Shown: positions 23,628 through 35,300 of the stretch, piece after piece
How the letters are laid out: the number at the start of each line of letters is the position of its first letter
Numbering within the stretch: the first letter of the stretch is position 1
Origin: Trema orientale
Taxonomy: Eukaryota > Streptophyta > Magnoliopsida > Rosales > Cannabaceae
Length of the DNA: 64,000 nt
Direction of reading: 5' to 3'
NCBI GenBank assembly: GCA_002914845.1
Contig: JXTC01000120.1
Span: forward strand, 120,456-184,455
Position numbers and translations under genes: made by a program
Notes under the pieces: generated by a model
The model's input: the letters and a program-made list of their open reading frames with translations, nothing else
What the model was told of the DNA's origin: nothing
Databases searched by the model: none

Positions 23628-23930
23628 ATGGACCTTCAAAACTTCACCATATTCTTCTTCTTCTTGGTTTTGATGTGGGGAATTCCAGATCTCCAATGGA
23701 CGTATTTTCAGCTTCAAGATACACCATCGATTCTCCGACCCCGTCAAGAAGTAGTTGTTGGTCGCCGGAAAGCTCTCTCCACTGCCAGAGAAGGGAACCT
23801 TCGACTACTACGCCGAATTGGCCGACCGCAATCACCTCTTCCATCGCCGTAAGCTCTACCAAACAGATGGTCCTCTCGCATTTTTAGAAGGAAATTCGAC
23901 CTTCTGGGTCAACTCATTGGGAAATTCAAC
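23628..23930 (+). pseudogene. 5' fragment of a plant A1 aspartic protease gene, disabled
   Basis: Starts with a hydrophobic signal-peptide-like segment (MDLQNFTIFFFFLVLMWG, 23628-23681). After two frame changes (near 23680 and 23705) it reads FSFKIHHRFSDPVKK, an in-frame TAG at 23752-23754, then LPEKGTFDYYAELADRNHLF, then LAFLEGNSTFWVNSLG. This matches the propeptide and start of the mature enzyme in the secreted plant aspartyl protease (APF1-like) family: HHRFSDPVK, LPEKGT.EYY..., GN.T...SLG. The two catalytic D-T/S-G motifs are absent because similarity stops at about 23920, where a T-run (23932-23955) begins. Thus only the first exon or two survives; it is non-functional. Family assignment is from motif recall, without a search. 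Confidence 0.7.
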
Positions 23931-24071
23931 GTTTTTTTTTTTTTTTTTTTTTTTTGTTCGTAATCAAGTTATGAAGATGACCTGCATTAAATATTGACTA
24001 TTACTTTTGCGTTTAATTTGTATGTTTTTTAGTTGTGTTAATGCGCTGGTTTTTTTGCTAGATAAAAATAT

Positions 24072-24243
24072 GGGGGATGGCTACGGTAGGGCGTCCCTAC
24101 ATAGGATCATGCCTTAATTATCATTGGATGGGAATCTGTGGGGAATAACGGGAATCTGTGGAGAATCTATTAATATACAGATTCCCATCCAACGGTGAAT
24201 AGACAGGCCCCTACGTAGGGGCGCCCCTACTGTGGACGCGCCC
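24072..24243 (+). mobile_element. 172 bp foldback MITE, copy A (hAT-type, 8 bp target duplication)
   Basis: Begins GGGGGATGGCTACGGTAGGG and ends CTACTGTGGACGCGCCC. It is flanked by a perfect 8 bp direct repeat AAAAATAT (24064-24071 and 24244-24251). The internal arms GTTGGATGGGAATC-type and GATTCCCATCCAAC are also inverted, so the whole element can fold into one long hairpin. No coding capacity. Three more copies lie at 46337-46921. The 8 bp duplication points to the hAT superfamily. Confidence 0.92.
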
Positions 24244-24820
24244 AAAAATATGATTGTGGTATGTATAAATTGCTATATAATAGATAGAATTTATGTGTAT
24301 GGTAGATAATTTTAATATTATGGTAGATAAAATTATGCATATAGTGAATAATTTTAATATTAGGGATATTATGTACCAATTCAAAATTTTTATATATTAA
24401 ATCCTAAAAAATTACAAACAAATTATATATGCATATGAACCATATTTTGAACCACATTGTACACTATATACTACCACAAAATTTTATTTACCACAGTCGA
24501 AAATATATAAACCAAATAACATAATTCTTAACATGTTCATCAAAAATAAATAGAAAATAAAAAAAAATCATATACTTCCATAAAAATCATACAGATCAAG
24601 ACTAGAAATATATAAACTAAACAACCAAATACTTGTCAAGTTCAACAATACTAAAACTCGATAACAAAAAATATGATATATGATCGAAATATTCTCAATA
24701 ATTGATATGTTCATTAACAATAATCACATGACGTGAATACTATATACCACCATAGAAATTAACTATAATAACAACACAAATTAACAGTATACATTAAAAT
24801 AATATATACATTATATATAT
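24244..24820. other. AT-rich intergenic DNA, no gene seen
   Basis: Repeated TATGGTAGATAA-like motifs at 24290-24345; otherwise nothing recognisable. Confidence 0.5.
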
Positions 24821-25066
24821 AGGGTACTAATCCAATAGGTATTTTTTTTTTAGCTATACATAGATATTATTTTGCCTAATTAAAAATTATCACGCATGTT
24901 TTTCATGCTCAAATATGGAGAGAGAAAAATATTAAATAATAAGTATTTATTTTTATTATTTTTTCCTAACTATTCAAATTATGGTAGTAGTTAAATGATG
25001 ATCCAATGACTAAAAATAAAAATACTTATAAATAGGTAAAAAAATATACCTACTAGATTGGGAACT
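24821..25066 (+). mobile_element. TA-flanked MITE family, copy 1 (about 246 bp)
   Basis: The left end AGGGTACTAATCCAATAGGT is the imperfect inverse of the right end CCTACTAGATTGGGAACT. The element sits between TATATATA tracts on both sides (24812-24820 and 25067-25080). The interior is AT-rich with GGAGAGAGAAAAATATTAAA. Degraded copies lie at 48005-48199 (opposite strand) and 50234-50375. Superfamily not assigned: insertion in TA repeats hides the target duplication. Confidence 0.7.
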
Positions 25067-26281
25067 ATATATATATATATTACTGTAGAAAATGGTAGAT
25101 AAAAATTGTTATCTAGTATAAATAATTTATAACTATGTATATATGAGACTGAAGTTTAAAAACATAAATAGTATTTATAAATGTTGCTGAAAAGTATAGA
25201 GTAATAGATAAAAATTATTGTACAGTGTATAAGATTTTCAACTCGATAAATATGATTATGAACTGAGAAAACTAAAAATCGTGAAACATAAAAACAAATA
25301 CGTAACTTTTACTCTATGGTATGTAAGGATTTAACTTAGGTATAAATAATTATATATGCTAGAAATAAAATAAAAAACTACAATAATGACAATCAAAATC
25401 AAAATTCTCAATTCAATCAAGAAACTAACTTATCAAAACTGAAAAATTCAAAGAAAATACATATTTCATAATTCAATTACTATATTCCGTACTGCCGCCG
25501 CCGAAGAAGAAAAACCACCGGAAACAAGAAAAAACCACCGGAAAAAAAAATTGAGAAAAAAGAGAGAGATAGAGAGCAAGAGAGAAAGAGCGAGATAGAG
25601 CGAGAAAGATCAGAGAGAGAAGGAGAGCGCGCAGAGAAAGAGAGAACAGGAAGAAAGGGAGCACGATAAAAAAAAAACATTGAGGGAAAAAAACTATTAA
25701 AAAAAGAATAAAAATGTAAAAGTAAAATATATCTCAGCTTACCATTTAAAAGAAATGAATATTTAGCAATAAAATTTAAAATTTGGATATTGACTTAAAC
25801 CAATTTAAAAAATTAGTCATCTACCTAGTTTTCCGTAGAGATATTAGGAGAATGGCCTAATTTTGTTTTTACAAGTTACTAAAAAATTACTTAATTTTTT
25901 GTTATCTTCTAAGAAATATCAGGGTCTATTAGTTAGGGATAATAAAAAAATTATCTCTTCACATTAACAAAGCAATTAAATATCTAAAAATTAAAAAAGT
26001 TTCTTTGAAAATGGTTATATAAAACCTTTAATTCACTAGATCTTCTTATTCTTTTTTATTTTTGTCTTCCATCTACCATTATTCATAGTTTTTTTAAAAT
26101 ATATTTATTTGGCTACAACTTTAGAGGGAGGGTAATTTTGTTTTTTTATATGTCAATTTTAGTGCGGAGCTTGGGAGAGAGTACCAGTGGATATTATTTA
26201 TCACTATGCCATCACCACCTAATAAAAATAAAATAAAAAATAATCAGTAATATTCTCACGCTCCTCGCTTATTGCTATTTT
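25067..26281. other. Intergenic DNA with a purine-rich tract at 25500-25690
   Basis: 25500-25690 is almost all A and G on the + strand (GAGAGAGA, GAAAGAGCGAGA), preceded by CCGCCGCCG (25493-25503). The open frames on its minus strand are low-complexity Ser/Phe/Leu runs and are rejected as genes. It might be a degraded CT-rich 5' UTR of a minus-strand gene, but no coding sequence follows. The rest is AT-rich. Confidence 0.4.
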
Positions 26282-27059
26282 TAGGAGTATTCATGGCTAA
26301 TTTAGCCGGTCTGGAATATCAATCTCTAAACCAAATCACAGATGCAATTTGGCTAATCCAACAGATCGCATGGTCTGTATTGGTTGAATCAAACTTGCCA
26401 GATCGCACCTATATTTTACGGTGCATTTTAGGTGGTTTTTGTAGTTTGAACAATCTTAACATAGTACAAATATCAAACTAAACATTGTCCAAATAATGAT
26501 ACATAAATAACAATCCTAATATAATCTAAATATTAAACCAAAAATAATATTCTTAAAGCTTACAATCAAATGGAAAGTTCTAGTCATTTTAAACTTAAAT
26601 TACCACCAAATCGAAATGCAAGTACAATTTTAAAGTCTGGACTATCTTAAACGTATTATAATACAGCTATAAATCTTAAGTAAAATAGCTTAATAAATAG
26701 TAATGCATACCCCAATCACAATAAAGACTTCCAACTTAAACTTTGGTTTCAAGGTACAAAAATAAACTTATATTAGACATAATATAAAAATATATACGTC
26801 ACAAGGATATATTACAACAAAAATTACAAAATCAGCATACATTATAATATATATATATATAGAAGACTATTTATAAAACAAAATTTTCTAGCCGGGATTG
26901 GTTTTGAAGCCGAATAGTTTTTTTAGTCGGCAAACTGAACAGGACCGTTCAGTTTACTATTTTTTCTAATCTGTCACCAGCCATAAATATACTACAACCA
27001 CATGGATTAGTCTGGATTGGCGGGATTCTACTATTTGATGGTTATTTTGAACACCCCTA
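26282..27059 (+). mobile_element. Non-autonomous hAT element, deletion derivative of the 1-3606 family
   Basis: Left end TAGGAGTATTCATGG and right end TTTTGAACACCCCTA are inverted hAT termini. Flanks GCTATTTT (26274-26281) and ATTATTTT (27060-27067) match 6 of 8, as expected of an aged hAT target duplication. The first 180 bp or so follow the complement of 3430-3606 block by block: CCGGTCTGGAATATCAATCT against CCGGTCTAAAATGGCAATCT, then AAACCAA, then GGTTTGGC- and GGTTTGAA-like blocks. So it is related to the transposase-bearing element at the window start. The small open frame at its left end is subterminal repeat, not a gene. Confidence 0.78.
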
Positions 27060-27313
27060 ATTATTTTATCTCACACTTGTTTTGATGACTTAAATGGGTG
27101 GGAATGAGCAATTTGTTGAGTTTAGTTGTGGAGCTCAAGCAAAATTCAAACTCACCTTATCAGAATTAGCCTGTAAAATTTACCGGTAGGCAGTAACTAA
27201 TTTCAATTATTTAGTTTTAAATAAATATAATTTTTTTTAATGATAAAAACTCTCCTCAAGGCAATGGTTGATCTCTTTATAATTAAAAAGAAATATTCCA
27301 TTATTAATTAAAC

Positions 27314-27931
27314 TAGGGGTGGTAATCCAGGTCACAATACGATAATACGACTCAAAAATGATACGAAGTTAGTGGGTTTGAGTTGAGCTTAAAAAAATAC
27401 GGGTCAAAACAGGTTAAATATGATTAAGAACGATTAAATAATGGGTCAAAATTAGGTCAACCTATCTAATTATCCGAAATTGACACGTTTGTCACAATTA
27501 AACTACTAAGTTATGAGTTATGACTGTTATATTGTGTGTGGTGTGTTTAAGACTATTAAGTAACTTAAGTTTGTTGATATTGCCTTGTTTATTTTGGGTT
27601 TATTTTATAGCTTGAGATTTTAATTTTAATTTTAAACATGTTAAACAGGTTAAAAATATATTAAAGTTGACAGATTAATATTGTTAAATTAACATGTCAA
27701 AATGGATTACATAGGTTAAACATCTTGAATAACAGGTCAAAATGACTTACAATAGCGTGTTAAAGAGATTAAATAATAATCAAGTTAAGCAGGTCGTGTT
27801 TGGTTAAACACGACCTAAAAATATAACATGTTTAAATAACGTGTTGTGTATGCATTGGGATTTATGACATATTTAATAAACGTGTCGTGTTCATATCTTG
27901 ATACAGCACGGAACATAAATTGCCATCCCTA
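27314..27931 (+). mobile_element. Non-autonomous hAT element, 618 bp
   Basis: Starts TAGGGGTGGTAAT and ends ATTGCCATCCCTA, inverted. Flanks AATTAAAC (27306-27313) and AGTTAAAC (27932-27939) match 7 of 8. The interior has the ACACGACC/GGTCGTGTTTGG inverted motifs and many GGTTAAA/GGTCAAAA repeats seen in a widespread plant hAT family that begins TAGGGGTGGCAAT. No coding capacity. Confidence 0.85.
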
Positions 27932-30900
27932 AGTTAAACTATCAATTTATCAGGTAAAAAGAAGGAAAAAAAAATATTCAGAATAAATACTAAACAAGAT
28001 AAATTAGTAAGTAAATAAAGATTTTTAGAATTATTCCGTCAAAAAAGTTCATTTCTGCAAATGCCTCTTATTTTGTTTCAGAGACATGTTTTTAATCAAA
28101 TTTTATTATTATTTGTTTGCTGAAAATTTTAGTCAATTATTTGATTTAACTACATATATTGCCTATTTGAGGGAAGAAAAAAAACTATATATATATATAT
28201 ATATTGCCTTCACCGAAAAAAAGAAAAAAGAAAGAAATTGCCTCCAAACAAATAACTTCAGTTGAGATAAAAGTTCACTCATAAATCTTCAGGGTGATGA
28301 TTACATAGCAGCCCATGAGGACTTTTTCTTTTTTGTCTTTTTTGTTTCTAAAAAGCTAATTAAGAGTTTTTTTTTTTAATCTTTCTAAGAACCAATAAAA
28401 GAACTACTTATCACTATTAGCTTTGATTATTGAATATTCAACAATCTCCAATAGATTTATGCTAATATTAAATAAACAATTATTGCGACTTCCCTTGCAA
28501 TTAAGTTTTTTTATCTTAACTTGTTACTTTCGTTTCACGGTAAAACGGTTGATAAATCTCTCAAATTTTGTTCGTCATTCATTGTTCGTGTAAAGAATTG
28601 AAAGTCAGCTATTTAACTCACATTTTGATATGTCATGTTCTAAGTACAGGCAGATCCTTATTATATATTACTAATGAAAATTATTCAATGGAGAAGAAAA
28701 GTTGTTTGGCATGTGAGCCTTGCTTCAATTAATTTATCATTAACTTCATTTCTGTCCTTTTGGACATCATATTATTATTATGGTATAATTTTGGGAAGTT
28801 AACGTGTCTAGGGTGTGCGATGACACCCAACAGATAATAAATAAATAGAAGTTTATTTATTTATATAAATAAAAACTTGTACACTTGCTCTCTCTAATAA
28901 TATGAAGAGTACATTAAGAAATTGTGTCTCTTTTTTGTTTATATACGCAACAAGTTGAAGTATTTCTTAAATAAAAGGGAAAAAGATCTGAAATAGCTTT
29001 GGTTTGGGCTCTTAAGGAGCTTTGAGTATGATTGAAAAGTCCAACCAAATTTGGTAAATATATGTGCTTTGTACTTGGACGCTTCCCAAGCAAACCCGGT
29101 CATTGTCCACGTACCAGAAAAGTCAACACAAAGTTAGGTAAAGAACATAGACTTGATAAAGGATTTTTGTTTTTTCTTTCTTCCTATTTTTTTTTAAAGT
29201 AGATACCATTAAATTTTGCTAATTACTTAAGATAGCTTCTTAAATCTTCTTCTTAGATGAAGTGATTAAGACATTCTGCCTTACAAAGAAAAATAATTGC
29301 TTCCTTTTGTGCAAACAATAGAGAGTTTCTCCATACTTGATCTCAATTAGGAGCAATATAATGGCATGTGTTCTTTCTCTATACCTGATGCTTTTTTAGT
29401 TCTATATCTTCCAAGTGCATCAACTCGCACTCCCTCAAAAGACTGAATTATTGAAAAATGGAAAGTCTAATTACTTATCGTAATAAGCATGTATCAAGTT
29501 GCATAATGTATCATCATGAATGCAAAACAACAAATGTACATGGTGAAGGTTTTTTTTTATTAATGGAAAATTTTACATAAACTAATCCTGGTCTTAGATC
29601 TTCATTTTTTTCCCCTCAACAAACTCTATATTTCGGGAAATTAAGAATCAAAATTTTCATGTTTGAATTTTATTTCTCATTTCTCCTCGGGCAACACAAC
29701 TGTTCAAAATTAGAGTGACATTACAAATTCATCGTTTACAACCATATCTTAAAAACAATGATAAAAAACCCCTCAACCAAACTAATATGACCCTGAAAAT
29801 TTATGACTAAATAGGACAATTGTGACCATATGTATCATTTTGCCTACCTGGATAAGCAATGTTTTATCTTGTACAATTTTTTTTAGCTTTCATTCATTTG
29901 GTTATGTTTTCCGGTGTTTATGAATGGTAAATTCGTATTTTGACTCACTAATTTTTACCTCTTTTATTTGCTGGTGAGAAATTTGAAATAAAATTCAATT
30001 TAAAAAGTTTACATTGAAATTTTTCATATGGCGGGTCTATTAACACTCCTCTGCCTACTCTTTCTACTCATCTTTTTTATAATACTTTTTAATACTAAAA
30101 ACACCCTAAATGAAATTATTTTTTAGTACTAATTTGATTTTGAAAAAAAAAATCTGTCTACATAGATCTTTCCAAATGTTTTAAAGAAAAAAATCTCTTC
30201 CCACCCATTTTTTTATGCATAATTCTTCTTCAACCCTAATTTCCGTGCACATGGCATGAATAAGAACCCTAATTTTCTTGCTAGTCTAATTAAATTAAAC
30301 GATTCAGAAGAATATGATCATTAAACAGTGAATTCGCTCTATAATTTAGTCAGCCATTAACATATAGGCCTATTTTGTCCTTTGATTTCTCACTCTTCTA
30401 TATATATAGATATATATATTATAGTAAGAAACCCTAAATTTTCTTTGTTGCACGACTCCACTTTTCTACTAATTTGGTTCATGAACAGCATTATAAGTAC
30501 TTCCACATTGTAACACGATTTTTAATTCTATAAATAATCTTCAAATAATTTCATGATTGCTACCTTGATCACTAGTATGGGCAACTAAAATTTCGGCTCA
30601 TCAACAAAATCTAATGATTTACCTTGTGACTTATAATAATAATAATGATAATCATAATAATAATATGAATTTGATTTCAGAAAATGTACGGTAAATTGTA
30701 ATTGGCCAAGGGTATAAACGAGTATTTTTCAACTTCATTTTTGTATAGCTATTATTTTAATAAATCAATGCTATTTTATTGGTACCAGTAGTACTGGGCA
30801 ACAACCCCTCTTGACAGATGACCCACTTACTCAATAGGTGGATTTTCAATTAAGGCAGATCAGCCCTTTGAGGAATCACACCAGAAAAAGTTTCGTGTGT

Positions 30901-32016
30901 TAGACAATGATTGGGCACCTTCTTGTGGATTTCATATGTTTTTGACTTCCTTAGAACATATGCATTTACATATGGTTGAAACACCAGCAAATGTAAATAC
31001 TTATATTTTGAATTTTAGTTATTTTGATTAATTAAGTTCCGTATTTTATATATTGATGAACAATTAATAATTGGTCCTTATTACCTTATAAGTATTATAT
31101 GTAATGAACTTTACAGAAGACAGAGAGGACTGTATTTTAATAAGAAGTAAAGGCGAATGAGGAGAAGTACTTGATTTTTTTTTTTTTGGCTGGAGGAGGA
31201 GAAGTACTTGATTATTATTATGAATATCATTCTGCTTATATTCAATATCTATGTGAGTGGATTATGAATTGGTACAAATAATAGATGATGAAATATATTC
31301 AAACTGATATTTTGGATAAGACAGTACATCTACCACGTTATAAATTCTTTAAAATTGCTCTACATCATCTACCACGTTATGAATTTTGCCACGTGCGTTT
31401 TTGCACACAAAATATATAAAATGAGACATTTTCATGTCTATAGCAATATTTGGTGAACGATTTTCCGTATTTCCCTTTTTTTTTAAAAAAAAAAAAGAAA
31501 ATGTTCTGTATTGACCACAATGACCAGTACTAGTTAGTAACACTTTCAAGTTTAATATAGTCCCACTATTTATTAAAAAAAAAATATATATAGTCTCCAC
31601 TATTAAAAGGTAGGTTGATATTTGCTAAATGATATAAATGTGGTAATACCAAAAAGATGACCTCTATCATTAATAAATATTCTTTTAACCTTTTTTTTTT
31701 CCTTTTTTCTTTTTGCTCTTAAAGAAACATTTAATTAAATTTACTTCTGTATTTTAATCTTTAATATTTCGGAGGATTATTTAAACTTTTTTTTTATTTT
31801 CTTCATTTAATTAAAATGAAAATTTTATTTGTTGACTTTTCCTTTAAAATTAATCCCCAAGTTTGACGAAAAAAAATGTCAGGCGGGATTTTTTTTTTTC
31901 TCTTTTTGCAAAAAAAAATATTCTGGCTTTATGATAATAGAAGGTCAAATATGATATTTCAATAATAAATAAGGTGTATTTTGGTATTATATATCCCAAG
32001 ATAATATAGGATAAAG
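27932..32016. other. Long AT-rich intergenic stretch, no gene seen
   Basis: Only microsatellites (TA run 28184-28204, TAA/TGA run 30638-30665) and homopolymers. A short direct repeat, GAGGAGAAGTACTTGATT, appears at 31160 and 31196. Another, CATCTACCACGTTAT, appears at 31327 and 31367. No protein-like frame on either strand, no tRNA or rRNA recognised. Confidence 0.55.
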
Positions 32017-32319
32017 TACTATTAAAAAAAGTCACTATTAAGTGACAACGTTTTAATCACAAGAAAAATTGTGACTAAAAGATAGCATGTAGCCACATAT
32101 TGTCATTAATGTATTCTTAGTCACAATTTTCTATATAGTAATAAAATTAGTTATGACTAATATTACATTTAATCATGATAAATTATATTTTTTGTGACTA
32201 AAACTTTTAATCACAGACTTTATAATCATGACGTAATGATGATAATATTATATTAATCATGAATTTTTTATTTTTAGTTATAAATTTTGTTGCTACTTAA
32301 AATAAAAATTTTTGTAGTA
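32017..32319. mobile_element. CACTA-type MITE, 303 bp
   Basis: Starts TACTATTAAAAAAA and ends AAATTTTTGTAGTA, inverted (the usual terminal CACTA has become TACTA). It is flanked by a 3 bp direct repeat AAG (32014-32016 and 32320-32322), the length expected for CACTA elements. The interior repeats GTGACTAAAA / TTAGTCACAA in both orientations. No coding capacity. Confidence 0.75.
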
Positions 32320-35300
32320 AAGGCGTAAGTGGAATATAACAGTTAGATTGCTTATGGTTATGATTTACTTGTATACAATCATTGTGTTAGATTACTTACT
32401 GGAATGAATAAAAGTATTTTGCTTATAAAAAATTATTCATTAATTAGTAGTCTGAAAAGTAAAAACGAAACATACTTAAGCTTGATTTTTGTTGATTTTT
32501 CATATATTATTAATGTTGACCTACATCCCGCTTTCGTAAGAGTTGGAGAGGAGTCTTAGAAAAAAATAAATAAATAAGTGAAACAAAAACAAAAATTATA
32601 AAAAAAAAAAAATAGCCTTCACGAGAGTCATGAGAAAGAGACACTGTTGGTGTGGATTTTGATCCGTGAACCAACGCGCTACGCGCCTTCAAGTAGTTCT
32701 TCTTGAAGGAAGCCAAAACTCAGACTTAATGTAGGTGTGATCTGTATAACCTTGAATAAGGTTATAGATAGACTTTTCACCATCTCATGATATTAGTACC
32801 GGTATGGTACTTGTCAATTCTCCTTCACAAAATGACGTTAGTAGTATATTGAATGAAATACTAAATAAATAGTAGATGAACAGTGGAAATACTATGTATT
32901 TTTAAAAAGTAGCAAGAAAGAGTAAATGAAGTGAAGAGTAAAGACAATAAGACAAATAGGGTTTTGGGGGAATGTGGCAGCTTACTTTTTCTAGGTGAAT
33001 ATGGGACTACATAGTAGCTCTGTTATCCTCAAAATATTAGGGTTGATGTCCACGTGTCCCAGAAAAGATAGAAAGAAATCTCACCTATGTACGGATAAAG
33101 GCTAGTGATAGGAGCAAGTGTCAACCTCTCTGCGACTTGCTCTGTCTTTGGTGTGTTGGGGTAATAAAGTTGTTCATGTTACTTGGTCAGAGTTTTCTAC
33201 TCCAAGTGGTCTGCCAAGGTGCCCGACAAATTATTGCTAGTGATCTTCATGCATGTGCTCAAGACGACCGACTAGGTTATACCATCCAACTAAGGCTTAG
33301 TCTCTCATTCAGAGATTTAGCTTATTTGTTAGTCCGACCATATTGTCCATCTTTTAAGAGTTCCTAGGTTTATTCATATTGGTTGTAACACTTGACCAAG
33401 ACAGTTCATCCAGCTTACAGAGTTGGTCGGCATGTTATGCATCCGACCAAAACTCTTGACCTTCTAAAGGCTGCTCTCTTTATTCTATGATTAATTTGGT
33501 TGGTCTTCCATAAATTGTTCGGCTTATAATGAGTTTAGTGTCGTTTTTGGATATTGGCCACGACATATTGTTTTGGATATTGCTCAACAGCCACATATCA
33601 TCTTTTGATAGGTTAGGAGAAAATAACCCCAATAGACACGATAGACACGATTGTCTTTGGTAATTTTTTATTTTCAAACTAATTTAGTGAAGAATTTTTG
33701 AAAATACTGCATAAGAGAATCTTCAGATATTCTTTCTACATAAAAAAAGAAATAAATAAAAACAAAAATGTACCCAAACAATCACAAATAAACGGCTTTA
33801 CGATTCTTTTGAGTCTATATATTTTTTGAATTCATTGAAATTCTTACTATTTATACTGGTAAACTATAATCCCATGGTTCCAGTCGAACTCAAATTCATC
33901 AAAGTTAAATATATAAAGGCTAAATAGCATACACTACGGACCACTTGTGATAGTAATATGGAGATAACAGACTGTTCTTTTTGGATCCTTCATTTCTACC
34001 TATACAAATTTCGAGTCTCCTACTAGTAAGAGTTTTCCGCCTTAAAATCACATTAGCCGTGGATGACTATTGATCAATAATTAATGAAGTAAAAGTAGGG
34101 ATGAAGGCATCACTGATCTCCTTTATTCAATAAAATAAATAAATTTCTAAACCCAGTCTCTTGTTTTTGCAGTTTTGGAGTGTTGTGGGGATACAGTTTC
34201 AGCTTCTAATTGAGATTTTGCAGAGTATGTAGAAAGAATAGGCTGCAGAATGTAGCACAAATATGCTGTCAGAAAACCCTCTCTTTATGCACTGTGTTTT
34301 TATCTTTGTCTCTTTCTTTTCTTTTTCTCTAAACTAATTTGTATCTATATTATTTATATCTATATATATATATATATATGGGTTTGGTTTAAATGGTTAC
34401 AACAATATTTACCCATGGATGGTTACAATGGTTTAAGCCGTTAGATCTATATCCTACGGTGGTGATTAGTTTGGTGGTTGGTCAACAACATTTAATGCTA
34501 TTTATTACTATCAAAAAAATTTAATGCTATTACTATTTTTTTTAGTATCCATTCATGGTTACAAAAAAGTTTATATATATATATATTATCCCTTTTTTTT
34601 GTGGTTGGCTCTAAACCTCCAATTGAGTTTGCATTGTCCTTCTTAATTGTTGGAAATATGGAATACAGTACGTCACTTTGACATGGCATTGTCTTGGTTC
34701 AGTTATTTTTATCGCAAAAGTACAAAGTAATTCAACTTATTGAATGTTGGAAGACTCGTTAACTTGTTAAACATATAATGAGAGACAATTTAGAGCTCAG
34801 TGAAATGTCTCATAAGATTCTTTCTATTATTCTATAAAATACGTAATAATTTAAAAAAAAAAAACATTATTCTATAAGATTCAATTGACGCACAAGAAAA
34901 GCTGATGTAAAAAGTGATAGAGAGAAAAAAAAAGGTGTACACGGTAAAAATCGTCAAGAGTTTTTTTATTCCGTTTAATTAACAAAATACATACAGCCAA
35001 TATTACAGTGTGAAAAATTTTGTATCCTTGCTGGTACTATTACTCCCTTATATTTTCTAGTAACTAAGCTATCATCTACCAAAAAAACTTAAAAATTGAA
35101 AAAATGTTTCCACCCGAAAAAAAAAAAAAAAAAAAAAAACAGTGAAAAGCCCTGCACACAACTTCAGACAAAATAAACTTTAAAGCGTGCAAATTTGGGT
35201 AAATCGGTATTCGGTAAAACGGTAACCTAACGAACAAACAGAAGATGACATTTGTCTAACATTGAAAGTAGCATCTAACAATAATAGTTGGACAGCTGAT

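Noticed and set aside
25473..25680. Two overlapping Ser/Leu/Phe-rich minus-strand frames
   Set aside because: Artefacts of a polypurine tract; no conserved motif.
33137..33367. 76-codon frame in a GC-richer block
   Set aside because: No signal peptide, domain or neighbouring exon; the block has LTR-like repeated motifs instead.
34380..34590. Candidate MITE between two TA microsatellites
   Set aside because: The repeated ATGGTTACAA motifs are direct, not inverted, so no terminal inverted repeat could be shown.
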